Notes: generated by a model from the sequence alone, not told the origin. A stretch of DNA of 64,000 nt from Pedobacter sp. KBS0701 (GCF_005938645.2 NZ_CP042171.1:2790001-2854000), one strand, 5' to 3'. Counted from the first letter of the stretch, positions 9,283 through 17,638 are shown. A program made the numbers and translations.

Positions 9283-11646
9283 TTAATCTTTATATAAACG
9301 GTAGGTTAAACCAGCCAGCAGCACGCGCCCTGGCTGTCCGGGCATTAAACGGTCGGTATAGTTCAAAATATTATCTGCCGTAAGTCTGATACTCAAATGC
9401 TGTTTCATTAATTTCTTTTCAAAAGCGGCATTAAACATAAAAAAGCCATCAACAAAGGTGTCGTACCGATCGATAAACTGGTTTCCATTGCGGTCGCCAA
9501 AGGGATATTTACCCCTGTAATTTATGCGTATGTTTAGGCTGGCATCCCAGGGGCGGTAATTATAAAAAGCTTTAAAATTGGCCATGTGACGCGATCTGTT
9601 TTCAATCCCCCAATAATCAGAAGGTTTTGGCGCATAGGAGTTTCCGGTTGCAGCATCGTGGATATTCTGGTTATAAGGATAATGCCCGGTTTTAATGCTA
9701 TCAATTACGCTTAAATCCTTCGCAATGAGGTATTGATAACCTGCGCTCAGTTCTAAGTTTTTGATCGGGCTAATGGCAAAAGAAATATCGCCCCCTTTAT
9801 TTACGGCTTCGGGTAGGTTCTGATAAGTATAAATATTCCTGTTCCCACTGCCTGTGGCTATCTGGATGCTATTGATCTGGTTACGTAAACTGTGATGAAA
9901 AACACCGGCTTCAACTTTCATGTTTTCTTTGGGTTTCCACTCGAAACTTAAATTTAACGAAGTACTTCTTTCTGCCTGTAAATTTTGATCGAGCTGGTTT
10001 AACAGAAAAGCCCTGATCTCGCTGATCTGTCCCTGCGCCTGCAACTGGTTTAATGTTTGACTTAACACTTCATTTCCAATAACCAGGTAATTTGCTGCCG
10101 GATTATAAAAAACAAGGTACCTCGATTTAAAGTCAGGTGCTTTAAATCCAGTGCCAGCACCGGCCTTAAAGGTTAAAGTTGGGATGATTTTATACTGCAA
10201 ACCTAAGCTGGGGTTAAGTTTACTCCCGTAGGTATTGGTTAAATCGTAACGTAGCCCTGCAACAATACCCAATTGTTTAGTGAGCTGCCAATCGCCCTGA
10301 AGAAAAGCAAAACCTGAACTTACTGAAGCTGGATTGGTTAGCGAAACATCATTCATACTTTCGATACTACCGCCCAAACCGCCTGTAAATTTAAGTTCAT
10401 CGTTTACACCATAGGCAAACTGCTGTTCGAAACGGTGTAAGTTCTGTGCGAAAATATCTTTTGTAATGGAGCTATTGGTCTGTTGCCAGTCTACACTTTG
10501 ATCTGACTGGAAATTGGTATAGTAATAACGGCTCATGCTTCGTAGTCCCGAACTGAAATTATGTTCGAGAGTAGCTGATAGGTTTAAATCCTGTTCGTCC
10601 TGGCTATCGCCTGAAATAATACCCAAACCAAAATCTTTAGACATAAAAGATTTCCGTAGTCCGTACCTGCCACTAAAACCAACAGTACTTTTAGGTGTTA
10701 AGCGATAACGCAGTCTCCCCTGTAAAGCATAATTATCGTAAGGTGGTGCAGTGGTACCTTGTTGGATGTATTTAGGATTGGTATTAAAACCATCAGTGCG
10801 GTAATAGTTTGCAGAAATATTTGCCGATCCTCTTTGCGAGGCAAATGGCGTTTCTCCTTCAAGGGTTATATCGGCAATATTCAAGCTTCCATAATTTGCG
10901 GCAACCGATGCCTGCGGCTGTAAAGCGCCGTAGCGGGTTACGATATTAATCGCCCCGCCTAGCGCTTCGCTTCCAAAGAGACAAGAGGATGCACCTTTAA
11001 TAATTTCGATCCGTTCGATATTGGAAACACTGATCCTGGATAAATCAAAATTTCCGCTGTTGCGGCCAACCATTGGCTGTCCATCAATCAATATCATTAT
11101 GTATTCACTGCTAAAACCCTGTATCTGTACACCCACAGATCGCGCACCACCGCCAATATTATTCACAATAGCAATTCCGGTTTGTTCTTTTAATATCTCA
11201 TCCAATCTCCTGCTTCCCATCAGTTCGATGGTGCAGCGACTGATTACGGTAACAGGCATGGCACTGCGCTCTAATTTTAATAAGTTATCCGGAGCAGCAC
11301 GGTTTTCAGATACGGCAATGTCGTTAAGTTCTCGTTCATCATCTGATAGTTTAATTATTAGGTTATTTGTAGCCGCAGAACCGATTTTAATATTGGCTTG
11401 ATGATTGATTTTGCCGACCATGCTTACGGTAATGTTGTAATTACCAGTAAATATCTTGTTGAAGCTAAAATTTCCTTTGGCGTCGGTTTCGGTGCTATGC
11501 CCGTCGGGCTCCAAACGCACAGTTGCACCACGTAAAGGTTTATCAAACTCATCAGTAACCTTGCCTTTTAAACTTCCATAATCTTGTGCAGCAGCCGTTA
11601 AATGAAAAAACACAAGGAAAAATATGATGGCGGATAGTTTAAACAT
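9283..11646 (-). CDS. TonB-dependent heme/hemoprotein receptor (HmuR-like)
   Basis: A 787-residue outer membrane receptor. It has a signal peptide ending near AAAQ, a carboxypeptidase-regulatory-like domain (about 25-100), a plug with 'VQIQGFSSEYIMILIDGQPMVGR' and 'RIEIIKGASSCLFGSEALGGAINI', and a barrel. Near residue 500 is 'GTGFKAPDF' followed by 'FYNPAANY', like the FRAP/NPxL-type box of heme receptors such as HmuR. Among heme-uptake genes it is the probable outer membrane heme channel, taking heme from the HmuY-type lipoproteins encoded upstream. It lies 44 nt after the S41 peptidase gene. Substrate is inferred from the box and the neighbours. Confidence 0.9.
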   Translation of the reverse strand: MFKLSAIIFFLVFFHLTAAAQDYGSLKGKVTDEFDKPLRGATVRLEPDGHSTETDAKGNFSFNKIFTGNYNITVSMVGKINHQANIKIGSAATNNLIIKLSDDERELNDIAVSENRAAPDNLLKLERSAMPVTVISRCTIELMGSRRLDEILKEQTGIAIVNNIGGGARSVGVQIQGFSSEYIMILIDGQPMVGRNSGNFDLSRISVSNIERIEIIKGASSCLFGSEALGGAINIVTRYGALQPQASVAANYGSLNIADITLEGETPFASQRGSANISANYYRTDGFNTNPKYIQQGTTAPPYDNYALQGRLRYRLTPKSTVGFSGRYGLRKSFMSKDFGLGIISGDSQDEQDLNLSATLEHNFSSGLRSMSRYYYTNFQSDQSVDWQQTNSSITKDIFAQNLHRFEQQFAYGVNDELKFTGGLGGSIESMNDVSLTNPASVSSGFAFLQGDWQLTKQLGIVAGLRYDLTNTYGSKLNPSLGLQYKIIPTLTFKAGAGTGFKAPDFKSRYLVFYNPAANYLVIGNEVLSQTLNQLQAQGQISEIRAFLLNQLDQNLQAERSTSLNLSFEWKPKENMKVEAGVFHHSLRNQINSIQIATGSGNRNIYTYQNLPEAVNKGGDISFAISPIKNLELSAGYQYLIAKDLSVIDSIKTGHYPYNQNIHDAATGNSYAPKPSDYWGIENRSRHMANFKAFYNYRPWDASLNIRINYRGKYPFGDRNGNQFIDRYDTFVDGFFMFNAAFEKKLMKQHLSIRLTADNILNYTDRLMPGQPGRVLLAGLTYRLYKD

Positions 11647-11690
11647 GTTTTATTTTTATTGTTGTAGTACCAGGTTTTATTCCTTCCTGT

Positions 11691-12968
11691 TTATTTTCTT
11701 AATCGTAACCTGTTTTCGAGCATTACACTTTCTACATTATTTACCTGTAAAAGGTCAGCTTTACTATTGGCAGTTTTACCTGTTGTGGCCAGCTTGTTTG
11801 CAGTTAGTATTCTGGTTCCGTTAACCAGCGAAAGCGCAGCATTTAAGCACAGTTCATCCGGATCGCCCAAAAGCGGATTATCTACTCCTTTTACAACAAC
11901 ATCCGGCTGCATGCCGCTAAAATAATCCGACCAGCCATTGGCATTTTTAATAAGGAAACTGCTCAGATAAATACTGTACTGATCGATATTAATTCCGAAG
12001 AAACCCACTGGTTTGCCATAGGTTTTCTCTCCGACCAGTTTCACATCAAAATAAGGTTTCAGGCAACTGATCAGCATTTCGCTGGCCGATGCTGTTTGTG
12101 CTGATACAATTACATAAACCGACTGGATACTTTGCAAATTCCCCTTTTTACTAAATTTATAGGTATTGCCGGCAACAGAATAATCTACATCAGCCATGGT
12201 CGCATTACGGCCATTATAAATGGTAGTTTTCCCATTAGCATCTAAATACGGCTGGTGTTTTAATATCGGTACAGTACCATTCTGCATGGCAGAATTAAAT
12301 ACTTCACTGTACATCACCTTTCCGTTCAAACTACCAGGAACAATTAAATTGGCTATATATTCTGCAGTTTCTAAATAACCACCTCCATTTCTTCTTAGAT
12401 CGATTACAATGGATTTTGGATTCGCACTTGCCAGATCTGCAAATACTTCATCTAGGGCTGTTTTGGTTGTGCTTAACTTAGGGAATGAACCTAAAGCGAT
12501 ATATGCAACCTGCTCACTACCAGTTGAAATGAGCTTACCCGCTAATACAGCTGTGCCTGGGTTTACGACCCCAGCACTTGTACCTGGTAAACTTCTACCC
12601 ACCTGCAGGTTCGAATATTTTGGATTCTCGAAATAAACCGGCAATTCGTAAGGGCTGTTAGTGGCTGTATTTATTTTAAGCTGCGAAATATCAAACAATT
12701 CTTTTTTAAATGCTGTGATATCGGAATTCATCCCGGCATATTTTTGTCTTGGGTTAAACTCTGCATAGCCTGGCAATACATCGTTCCATAGGTATACTTG
12801 TTTGGCGTACAAAAAAATTGAATCGAGCGTAAACTGTTTACGTGTACCCATGGTTGGTGAAACAATTTCATCCGCATCATCAACGGGAAGCTGTGCCTTT
12901 TTACAGGCATAGGTTCCCATTAGAATCAGCGTAAAGAGCGTAATATATAGCTTAATACAATGTTGCAC
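11691..12968 (-). CDS. S41 family peptidase lipoprotein in the heme operon
   Basis: A 425-residue lipoprotein (lipobox 'LMGTYAC', Cys22) with a C-terminal-processing-peptidase-type S41 domain. The substrate-side motif 'IVIDLRRNGGG' is at about 187-197. The probable catalytic pair is Ser294 ('TASASEM') and Lys319 ('KTYGKPVG'), with the same 25-residue spacing I recall for E. coli Prc. No PDZ domain is seen between the N-terminal part and the peptidase domain, unlike classical CtpA/Prc. Its place between surface lipoproteins and a heme receptor suggests that it trims or degrades a hemoprotein, or processes a partner. That role is inference; the peptidase family is clear. Confidence 0.88.
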   Translation of the reverse strand: MQHCIKLYITLFTLILMGTYACKKAQLPVDDADEIVSPTMGTRKQFTLDSIFLYAKQVYLWNDVLPGYAEFNPRQKYAGMNSDITAFKKELFDISQLKINTATNSPYELPVYFENPKYSNLQVGRSLPGTSAGVVNPGTAVLAGKLISTGSEQVAYIALGSFPKLSTTKTALDEVFADLASANPKSIVIDLRRNGGGYLETAEYIANLIVPGSLNGKVMYSEVFNSAMQNGTVPILKHQPYLDANGKTTIYNGRNATMADVDYSVAGNTYKFSKKGNLQSIQSVYVIVSAQTASASEMLISCLKPYFDVKLVGEKTYGKPVGFFGINIDQYSIYLSSFLIKNANGWSDYFSGMQPDVVVKGVDNPLLGDPDELCLNAALSLVNGTRILTANKLATTGKTANSKADLLQVNNVESVMLENRLRLRK

Positions 12969-12974
12969 TATTTA

Positions 12975-13952
12975 TTAGTTTGTAATGGTAATCATGTCGT
13001 CAAAATAATCTGATCCTGTACCCGCTGCATAATATTCTCCTGCAGGATAATTATAGATAAACAGATCGTATTGACCAATAGGCAAGCCTTCAGGCACCTT
13101 TAATGTTAATTGACCAGTTTTAGTTTCTTTGACCGTAAAATCATAAAACTGTTTGTTTGCTACATTTCGGATTGAAAACTTATTGATCAATTCAATCCTG
13201 TTTACCCCATTTAGTGTAAATTCTTCTCCAGGTTTTAAAGTGGTTTTTATGGCAGTCATTTCAAGAGCACTTATAAAAGGAGAGCCGGCAGTTATGCCAA
13301 AGGTCCGCTCTATAACTACAGTTCTTTGCCCAGAAACAACCTTCAGTTTATAAATACCATCTGGTGTTGTTGTATCTAATATCACACTTACAGCAATTGG
13401 AGTCAGTGTTCCAATTGTTAACTCTTTTTCATTGTTATTAGCTGTATTGATCAGGTAAACTTTGGTCTGATTTTTATCAGCAATAACATTATCACCGCTG
13501 ATAATAATATTCCTACCTTTTATTGCAAAATTTTTGGCATTGTATACTGAAATCCCACCAGTTACATCAACCTTAAGCAGTGGCTGATTTACAATCTTTT
13601 TAATTACATATTCTTTAGTCGTACCATTCTGCGCGGTTACCACAAACTTGGTTGTTTCTTTAAAAGCTACTGTTTCTCCAGATGATGGGTTAACACTTGC
13701 CCGTTCTGATACGACAATAGTGGGCACAATATTATCGGGTACTGCCTGATTTGATGGCCAATATATAGTGAGGTTCTTTTCACCAATTACAGCCTTTATT
13801 GGTTCACCATTGGCATCTTTTACGGTAAAACTTACAATGTCCGCATAAGGAAAATCTTCATATTCTTTTTTGCAGGCACTAAACAGGCTTAACAAGCAAA
13901 AAAGCAAAAGGCAGTATGAACTGGCAGAGAAGCGTTTATATGTTGTATTCAT
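12975..13952 (-). CDS. DUF5018/TIG-type surface lipoprotein of the heme operon
   Basis: About 325 residues from the ATG at 13952 (a TTG at 13958 would also fit). It has a lipobox ('LLSLFSAC', then KKEYEDF). The N-terminal domain reads 'DIVSFTVKDANGEPIKAVIG...LTIYWP...VPTIVVSERASVNPSSGETVAF', the pattern of Ig-like DUF5018-type domains. Two further IPT/TIG-like beta domains follow. It is 6 nt before the S41 peptidase gene, so the two are translated from one mRNA. It resembles the 14821-15786 product in layout. It is probably a surface binding protein; the ligand is unknown. Confidence 0.8.
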   Translation of the reverse strand: MNTTYKRFSASSYCLLLFCLLSLFSACKKEYEDFPYADIVSFTVKDANGEPIKAVIGEKNLTIYWPSNQAVPDNIVPTIVVSERASVNPSSGETVAFKETTKFVVTAQNGTTKEYVIKKIVNQPLLKVDVTGGISVYNAKNFAIKGRNIIISGDNVIADKNQTKVYLINTANNNEKELTIGTLTPIAVSVILDTTTPDGIYKLKVVSGQRTVVIERTFGITAGSPFISALEMTAIKTTLKPGEEFTLNGVNRIELINKFSIRNVANKQFYDFTVKETKTGQLTLKVPEGLPIGQYDLFIYNYPAGEYYAAGTGSDYFDDMITITN

Positions 13953-14017
13953 AATCAATTATTGTTAGATTTGCATTTTTAGAGCCCGCAAATATGGTCT
14001 TTACCCAAGGCTAATAT

Positions 14018-14043
14018 TCTTAAAACGATTCGGGATTATTCCC
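14018..14043. repeat. Left inverted repeat flanking the 197-aa lipoprotein gene
   Basis: AAAACGATTCGGGA followed by TTATTCCC. The mirror copy is at 14771-14797. Each arm contains the partial palindrome GGGA/TCCC. Confidence 0.65.
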
Positions 14044-14068
14044 TTATTTGGGTTTTATTTATGATTTT

Positions 14069-14101
14069 TAGGGGCGGCTAGTCGTGTTTTCGCCCCTTTT
14101 T
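14069..14101 (+). terminator. Terminator-like hairpin on the plus strand inside the minus-strand heme locus
   Basis: GGGGCG (14071) pairs with CGCCCC (14091), followed by TTTTT on the plus strand. It lies just after the stop of the 197-aa lipoprotein gene. Read on the minus strand the stem has no T-run after it. It could stop antisense transcription, or act as a processing or stabilising stem in the operon mRNA. Confidence 0.45.
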
Positions 14102-14143
14102 CAAATCAATTTCAATTCAGGAAATCCCCTGGTGAATTAATCC

Positions 14144-14737
14144 TTATTTTAATCTCTTAATATGGAAGTTTACAGTAGTATTGTAAGTACCAGATGTAGT
14201 TACGCCATCAAGCTGAACTACATAAAGTCTGGTTGAACCAGCAATTGTTGAGCCGTTACCTACAACAGCATATCTTAGAGCCACAGGAGTAATGGTACGG
14301 TTAACGCGGTCGTAATTATACCATCCAACTACAGTTGCACTATTGCTACCCAAAGTGCTAATTGCACCCAATGTAACCGAAGAAACATCGGTTAAAGTAA
14401 TACCAGTAACATTAGTTACTGAAGCAGAATCGTAATAACCAAGGCTATTTGTTCCTGCGATGGTAATGTTTCCGTTAAAGTTACTGTCAAAATTAACCTG
14501 GTTTCCGGAGCTTGCAACAACATTATTTAATAAGTCGTAACCAACCGCAGTCCAGGAAGTAGGCGAAGTTGATGAATTGGTTACTACACCCGCTTCCGTA
14601 GCACCAACGGCAATTAACGCAGTTGTATTTTGTAAAGCAAGTTTGTTATCTGGTTGAACGGCTTCTTTTTTACAAGCGGTTCCTAATATGGCTAAAGTTG
14701 CAATTGCGAACGTAAGTTTTAAAAATTTCATTTTCAT
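14144..14737 (-). CDS. Small unrecognised lipoprotein of the heme operon
   Basis: A 197-residue protein with a lipoprotein signal ('LAILGTAC', then KKEAVQP). The mature part is rich in Ser, Thr, Asn and Val with alternating strand pattern, suggesting a small all-beta domain. It contains the phrase 'TPVALRYAVVGNGSTIAGSTRLYVVQLDG'. I do not recognise a family. It lies 83 bp after one lipoprotein gene and about 190 bp before the next. This spacing is wider than elsewhere in the operon, and the gene is bracketed by an inverted repeat (14018 and 14771), so it may be a later insertion. Surface location is likely from the signal; a heme-binding role would be only association. Confidence 0.7.
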   Translation of the reverse strand: MKMKFLKLTFAIATLAILGTACKKEAVQPDNKLALQNTTALIAVGATEAGVVTNSSTSPTSWTAVGYDLLNNVVASSGNQVNFDSNFNGNITIAGTNSLGYYDSASVTNVTGITLTDVSSVTLGAISTLGSNSATVVGWYNYDRVNRTITPVALRYAVVGNGSTIAGSTRLYVVQLDGVTTSGTYNTTVNFHIKRLK

Positions 14738-14770
14738 TTTTTTTTAGATTTATGATTTTTACTATATAAA

Positions 14771-14797
14771 TGGGAATAATCTCCCGAATCGTTTTTC
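14771..14797. repeat. Right inverted repeat flanking the 197-aa lipoprotein gene
   Basis: GGGAATAATCTCCCGAATCG followed by TTTT. It is the reverse complement of the 14018-14043 arm apart from a two-base insertion. It lies about 35-60 bp upstream of the ATG at 14737, so it may also be a promoter-region operator. Confidence 0.65.
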
Positions 14798-14820
14798 ATG
14801 ATTGAATGGTAAACAGGCTG

Positions 14821-15786
14821 TTATTTTGCAGTGACGGTAACAGACCAGTTTAGGGTTGATAAAGGCCAGGTACCAAAAGATGCTGTTGGTGTATATAGCC
14901 CTGGTGGAACGGTATCAGGCACCCGGATTACAGCCTCGGTACGATTATAGGAAACAATAGGCAAGGGTGTTTTTTGTCCGTTTACCGTAATATAGAATTC
15001 CTTAAAATCGTGGAATATAATTTGCGAAGAATTGATTTTGAAGGTTTCACCCTGTTTAACAGTTACCGGACCATAGTTTATGCCCGGCCTGCCATAAACT
15101 ACCTTTACCGGATACTTCATTTCAGAAGTTAAGGCCTGTACTTTTACCCTTACTTTGTAGGTTCCGGTATCTAAAGTTTGTGAAACCTGCAGGTAACCAT
15201 AAGTATAGGTCTTAACACCACCTATCATGGCTACCGATATACCTGGCGTTCCAAGCGAAAGGCTGGGTGTTAACTCATATTCCTTATCGTTTTTATCAAC
15301 TAAAAATGCTTTGATCTTTTTAAGGTCAGAAACATTAAAATTACCTTGAACGCGCACATCATACGTACCAACTGCCATTGTAGATGTTGTAGTGGCTGTT
15401 GATAGTTCGATTAATACCAAAGGCGAGATCTGATTTAGTTTGATAATCAGTTTGTAAGTTGAAGTGCTTTGATCAGCACCTACAACAGTATAAGTCTTTT
15501 GGCTATTTAATACCTCAACCGGTGCAAGCGTTTCGCTCAGTTTAGCTCCTGCCGAAAGTTTGATTGCAGGTTCGATTACATCCAGTTCATAATAATAAGG
15601 TAAGTAAAGTGTAATGGTTTTATCAGTCTCATCAATGGCACCGAAAATGTTTCCATCCGATACAGCAACCTTAAACTCGGTGATTTTATTTGCCGGAAGT
15701 GGATCCAGACTAATTGTTTTCTTGCAAGCGGCAAGCGTAGCAACTGTTAATATAATACAAAGCAGTTGCGTTAATTTATTCTTCAT
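14821..15786 (-). CDS. DUF5018/TIG-type surface lipoprotein (paralogue of the 12975-13952 product)
   Basis: A 321-residue lipoprotein (lipobox 'VATLAAC', then KKTISLDP). The N-terminal Ig-like domain has the pattern 'ITEFKVAVSDGNIFGAID...ITLYLPYYYELDVIEPAIKLSAGAKL', parallel to the N-domain of the other DUF5018-type lipoprotein in this operon. Two later beta domains include a TIG-like 'PGINYGPVTVKQGETFKINSSQIIF' segment. It starts 30 nt after the HmuY-type gene. The two paralogues may bind parts of the same ligand or help display HmuY at the surface. Function not established. Confidence 0.78.
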   Translation of the reverse strand: MKNKLTQLLCIILTVATLAACKKTISLDPLPANKITEFKVAVSDGNIFGAIDETDKTITLYLPYYYELDVIEPAIKLSAGAKLSETLAPVEVLNSQKTYTVVGADQSTSTYKLIIKLNQISPLVLIELSTATTTSTMAVGTYDVRVQGNFNVSDLKKIKAFLVDKNDKEYELTPSLSLGTPGISVAMIGGVKTYTYGYLQVSQTLDTGTYKVRVKVQALTSEMKYPVKVVYGRPGINYGPVTVKQGETFKINSSQIIFHDFKEFYITVNGQKTPLPIVSYNRTEAVIRVPDTVPPGLYTPTASFGTWPLSTLNWSVTVTAK

Positions 15787-15816
15787 TTTAATATGGATGT
15801 TGATTTATGCGTGGGT

Positions 15817-16575
15817 TTATTTAATCTCGAATTTTGTACTTCCTTTTGGCACAATGACGAATTCAAAGGTGAAATACATGTGTGGGGTGGTTCTGAACCA
15901 TTTGTCGGCAGTAAAAGCATCTTTATAACAGCTGATCATTTTAATCTTTGCATAATCGCCTTTGGCCGTACGGACAATAACGGTGCGTTTTTCGGGCATG
16001 GCATAGGCCACATGCTGTTTATCATAACTACCATCTCCCCTTTTGGTGCCTCCAAAATCGTAAAGGTACCAACCAATACCTTCTCCAAAATCGCCTTCAT
16101 TGTCGGTTCCAATAAATTTGCTGATGCTTAATGTAGCATCTGCAGGCACATCAACTACCTGGTCAAATGGTTTTTCCAAAATGGCAATAGCGCCTGAACC
16201 TGTGCTTCCTGATCCTAAACTTGTTGATGACTGACCGTTGTTAGGACTTAAAAAACTATTGTAAAGACCGTTAAAGCCAACATCCCAACGATTTGTTTTG
16301 GCATATAGCAAGGGCACTATTTCTTTTGTTTCCAGGCTGAACAGCACAGCTGTTGGTGGTACGGTTGGATTGGCATCATCTGTTTCTACAGCAAGGTTTT
16401 CGATACGCTGTAATTTATAATATGGTGTGCCACCTTCTGTTTTGGTCGGTATTTCCTTTTCAGGTTCCGGCGAAATCACTTCGTCTTTTTTGCAGCTTAT
16501 AAAAAGTACCGCCAGTACCAAAAAGGTTGAAACCCATTTAAACAGCACTTTATTTATTATAGTAATATTGTTCAT
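15817..16575 (-). CDS. hmuY: HmuY family heme-binding lipoprotein (copy 1)
   Basis: A 252-residue lipoprotein (lipobox 'LAVLFISC', then KKDEVIS) of the HmuY family (PF14064). Family marks are 'TNRWDVGFNGLYN' near residue 95, 'GIGWYLYDFGG' near 167, and the C-terminal 'YAKIKMISCYKD' followed by a 'MYFTFEFVIV' strand. HmuY proteins bind heme at the cell surface, take it from host hemoproteins and hand it to an HmuR-type receptor. It lies 7 nt after a second HmuY-type gene, so the locus has a tandem pair. The heme-ligating residues differ among family members and cannot be fixed here. Confidence 0.88.
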   Translation of the reverse strand: MNNITIINKVLFKWVSTFLVLAVLFISCKKDEVISPEPEKEIPTKTEGGTPYYKLQRIENLAVETDDANPTVPPTAVLFSLETKEIVPLLYAKTNRWDVGFNGLYNSFLSPNNGQSSTSLGSGSTGSGAIAILEKPFDQVVDVPADATLSISKFIGTDNEGDFGEGIGWYLYDFGGTKRGDGSYDKQHVAYAMPEKRTVIVRTAKGDYAKIKMISCYKDAFTADKWFRTTPHMYFTFEFVIVPKGSTKFEIK

Positions 16576-16582
16576 CTTTCAG

Positions 16583-17314
16583 TTATTTGGTCTGTAAATT
16601 TTTGCTTCCATCCTGTTGTACATAATATTTAAAAGTATAGTAAGGCGCAGGCCAGTTTAAATCAGTAACACTGGGCGGATTGCCTTTATAGGCATTAATC
16701 AATTGTAGTTTGGCGTATTTACCATCAGGTAACCTAATGGCGTAGGTGCGGTTGGGTATAGCCTGCATAATATGCGAACTGAGGCTATAGAAAAACCATC
16801 CGTTTGAGGTTGCCGACGATGCCCAGCCAATTTTAGTTACTTTGCTCGCATCAAAGGCCTGATCAGAGGGCGCCTGATTAAGCGTATCGTAACTTTGCTC
16901 AAGCATTATAACCGCACTTTTAGCCATTCCGCCATAACCAGGGTTAAATTGATAATCTTTATCATTTACATAAACCTCGCTATTGTAGGGACCGGTAAAG
17001 GCGAGGTCCCAGTCTTTTGTTTTTAGCCATTGTGCCGAATCAGCTGCATTACGGATCCAGATCTGTTTCTGATCATTGAAACGAAAAAGAAAAGTATAAA
17101 ATGCACGTACTTCTTTGCCCGGCGTTCCATTTCCCATGGCGGCCTGAGTATCGCCAGCCAGATCGGTTATCACAATACTCTTACCATCCTGTAAAACTTC
17201 GTTTGGATCGGGTTCATCTTTTTTGCACGAACCAAGTGAGAGAACCAATAACAAAAAACCAACAGCTAAAACTGTTTTTCTCTTTATTGGCCAACTGGAT
17301 TTTGTATATTTCAT
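16583..17314 (-). CDS. HmuY family heme-binding lipoprotein (copy 2, first gene of operon)
   Basis: About 243 residues from the ATG at 17314, which places the signal peptide and lipobox ('LLVLSLGSC', then KKDEPDP) correctly. Upstream in-frame starts at 17335 and 17359 would lengthen a cytoplasmic tail and overlap the promoter box. HmuY marks are 'TKDWDLAFTGPYNSEV', 'NGWFFYSLSSHIMQAIPNRTYAIRLPDGKYAKLQLINAYKG' and a final 'YYTFKYYVQ' strand. It heads the minus-strand heme operon. The upstream region carries an AT-rich candidate repressor box and 21-bp direct repeats. The tandem HmuY genes may differ in heme source or affinity. Confidence 0.85.
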   Translation of the reverse strand: MKYTKSSWPIKRKTVLAVGFLLLVLSLGSCKKDEPDPNEVLQDGKSIVITDLAGDTQAAMGNGTPGKEVRAFYTFLFRFNDQKQIWIRNAADSAQWLKTKDWDLAFTGPYNSEVYVNDKDYQFNPGYGGMAKSAVIMLEQSYDTLNQAPSDQAFDASKVTKIGWASSATSNGWFFYSLSSHIMQAIPNRTYAIRLPDGKYAKLQLINAYKGNPPSVTDLNWPAPYYTFKYYVQQDGSKNLQTK

Positions 17315-17321
17315 TATGATG

Positions 17322-17344
17322 TTATTTTTAATCATTCTAAATAA
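17322..17344 (-). promoter_or_regulatory. AT-rich candidate repressor box at the hmuY operon
   Basis: On the minus strand the core is TATTTAGAATGATTAAA inside the inverted ends TTATTT/AAATAA. It lies 8-30 bp before the ATG at 17314, next to the predicted transcription start. Near-identical boxes sit at the araC-type gene (21794-21816) and at hmuT (17590-17612). Its base composition and symmetry resemble Fur-type operators; the binding protein is inferred. Confidence 0.6.
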
Positions 17345-17384
17345 GAACACTGCAAACATCCATATTAAGGGCCATAAATGGTTT

Positions 17385-17447
17385 GTGCAATCCGTATTTT
17401 CTTTTGTGCAATCCGTATTTTCTTTTGTTCAATGCGTATTATTTATC
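17385..17447 (-). promoter_or_regulatory. 21-bp direct repeats, candidate AraC-type operator
   Basis: Two perfect 21-bp copies (17385-17405, 17406-17426) and one degenerate third copy (17427-17447). On the minus strand the core is ATACGGATTGCAC, with ATACGCATTGAAC in the third copy. A 21-bp period is two helical turns, the classic arrangement for AraC-family sites. From the predicted hmuY start near 17346 the repeats would cover about -39 to -100, an activator position. An AraC-type gene is 3 kb away in the same locus. Confidence 0.6.
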
Positions 17448-17587
17448 ATCAGATTTAACTAATTTTTATTTACCGAAACCCACTAAAAAATCACAAATAA
17501 CTGTAAAACAGACAGATAAATAGATACGTAAACTGAACAGGTTTTAAAAATTGTATTTAGGATAATCCATGTTGCCTTATCAATTAC

Positions 17588-17618
17588 TTGTATTTAGATT
17601 AATTAAACACTTTTTTTG
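17588..17618 (+). promoter_or_regulatory. Predicted hmuT promoter with embedded AT-rich box
   Basis: TTG at 17588, 20-bp spacer, then TTTTTTTG at 17611 (one mismatch to TAnnTTTG). The ATG is 21 bp further on. The spacer contains TATTTAGATTAATTAAA (17591-17607), like the boxes at hmuY and araC, placed where a repressor would block polymerase. Confidence 0.5.
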
Positions 17619-17638
17619 TCCATATAACCATCGCCTAC

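Larger units (their letters stand above)
17315..17638. promoter_or_regulatory. Divergent promoter region of the two heme operons
   Basis: This 324-bp gap separates the hmuY operon (minus) from hmuTUV (plus). It holds an AT-rich box by each start (17322-17344 and 17590-17612), a three-copy 21-bp direct repeat (17385-17447), a weak minus-strand -7 box (GATGTTTG, 17360 to 17353) and a plausible plus-strand promoter at 17588-17618. No ORF here is credible. Confidence 0.7.

Noticed and set aside
17385-17447. CRISPR-like short tandem repeats
   Set aside because: Repeats are contiguous with no spacers and number three; they suit an operator better.
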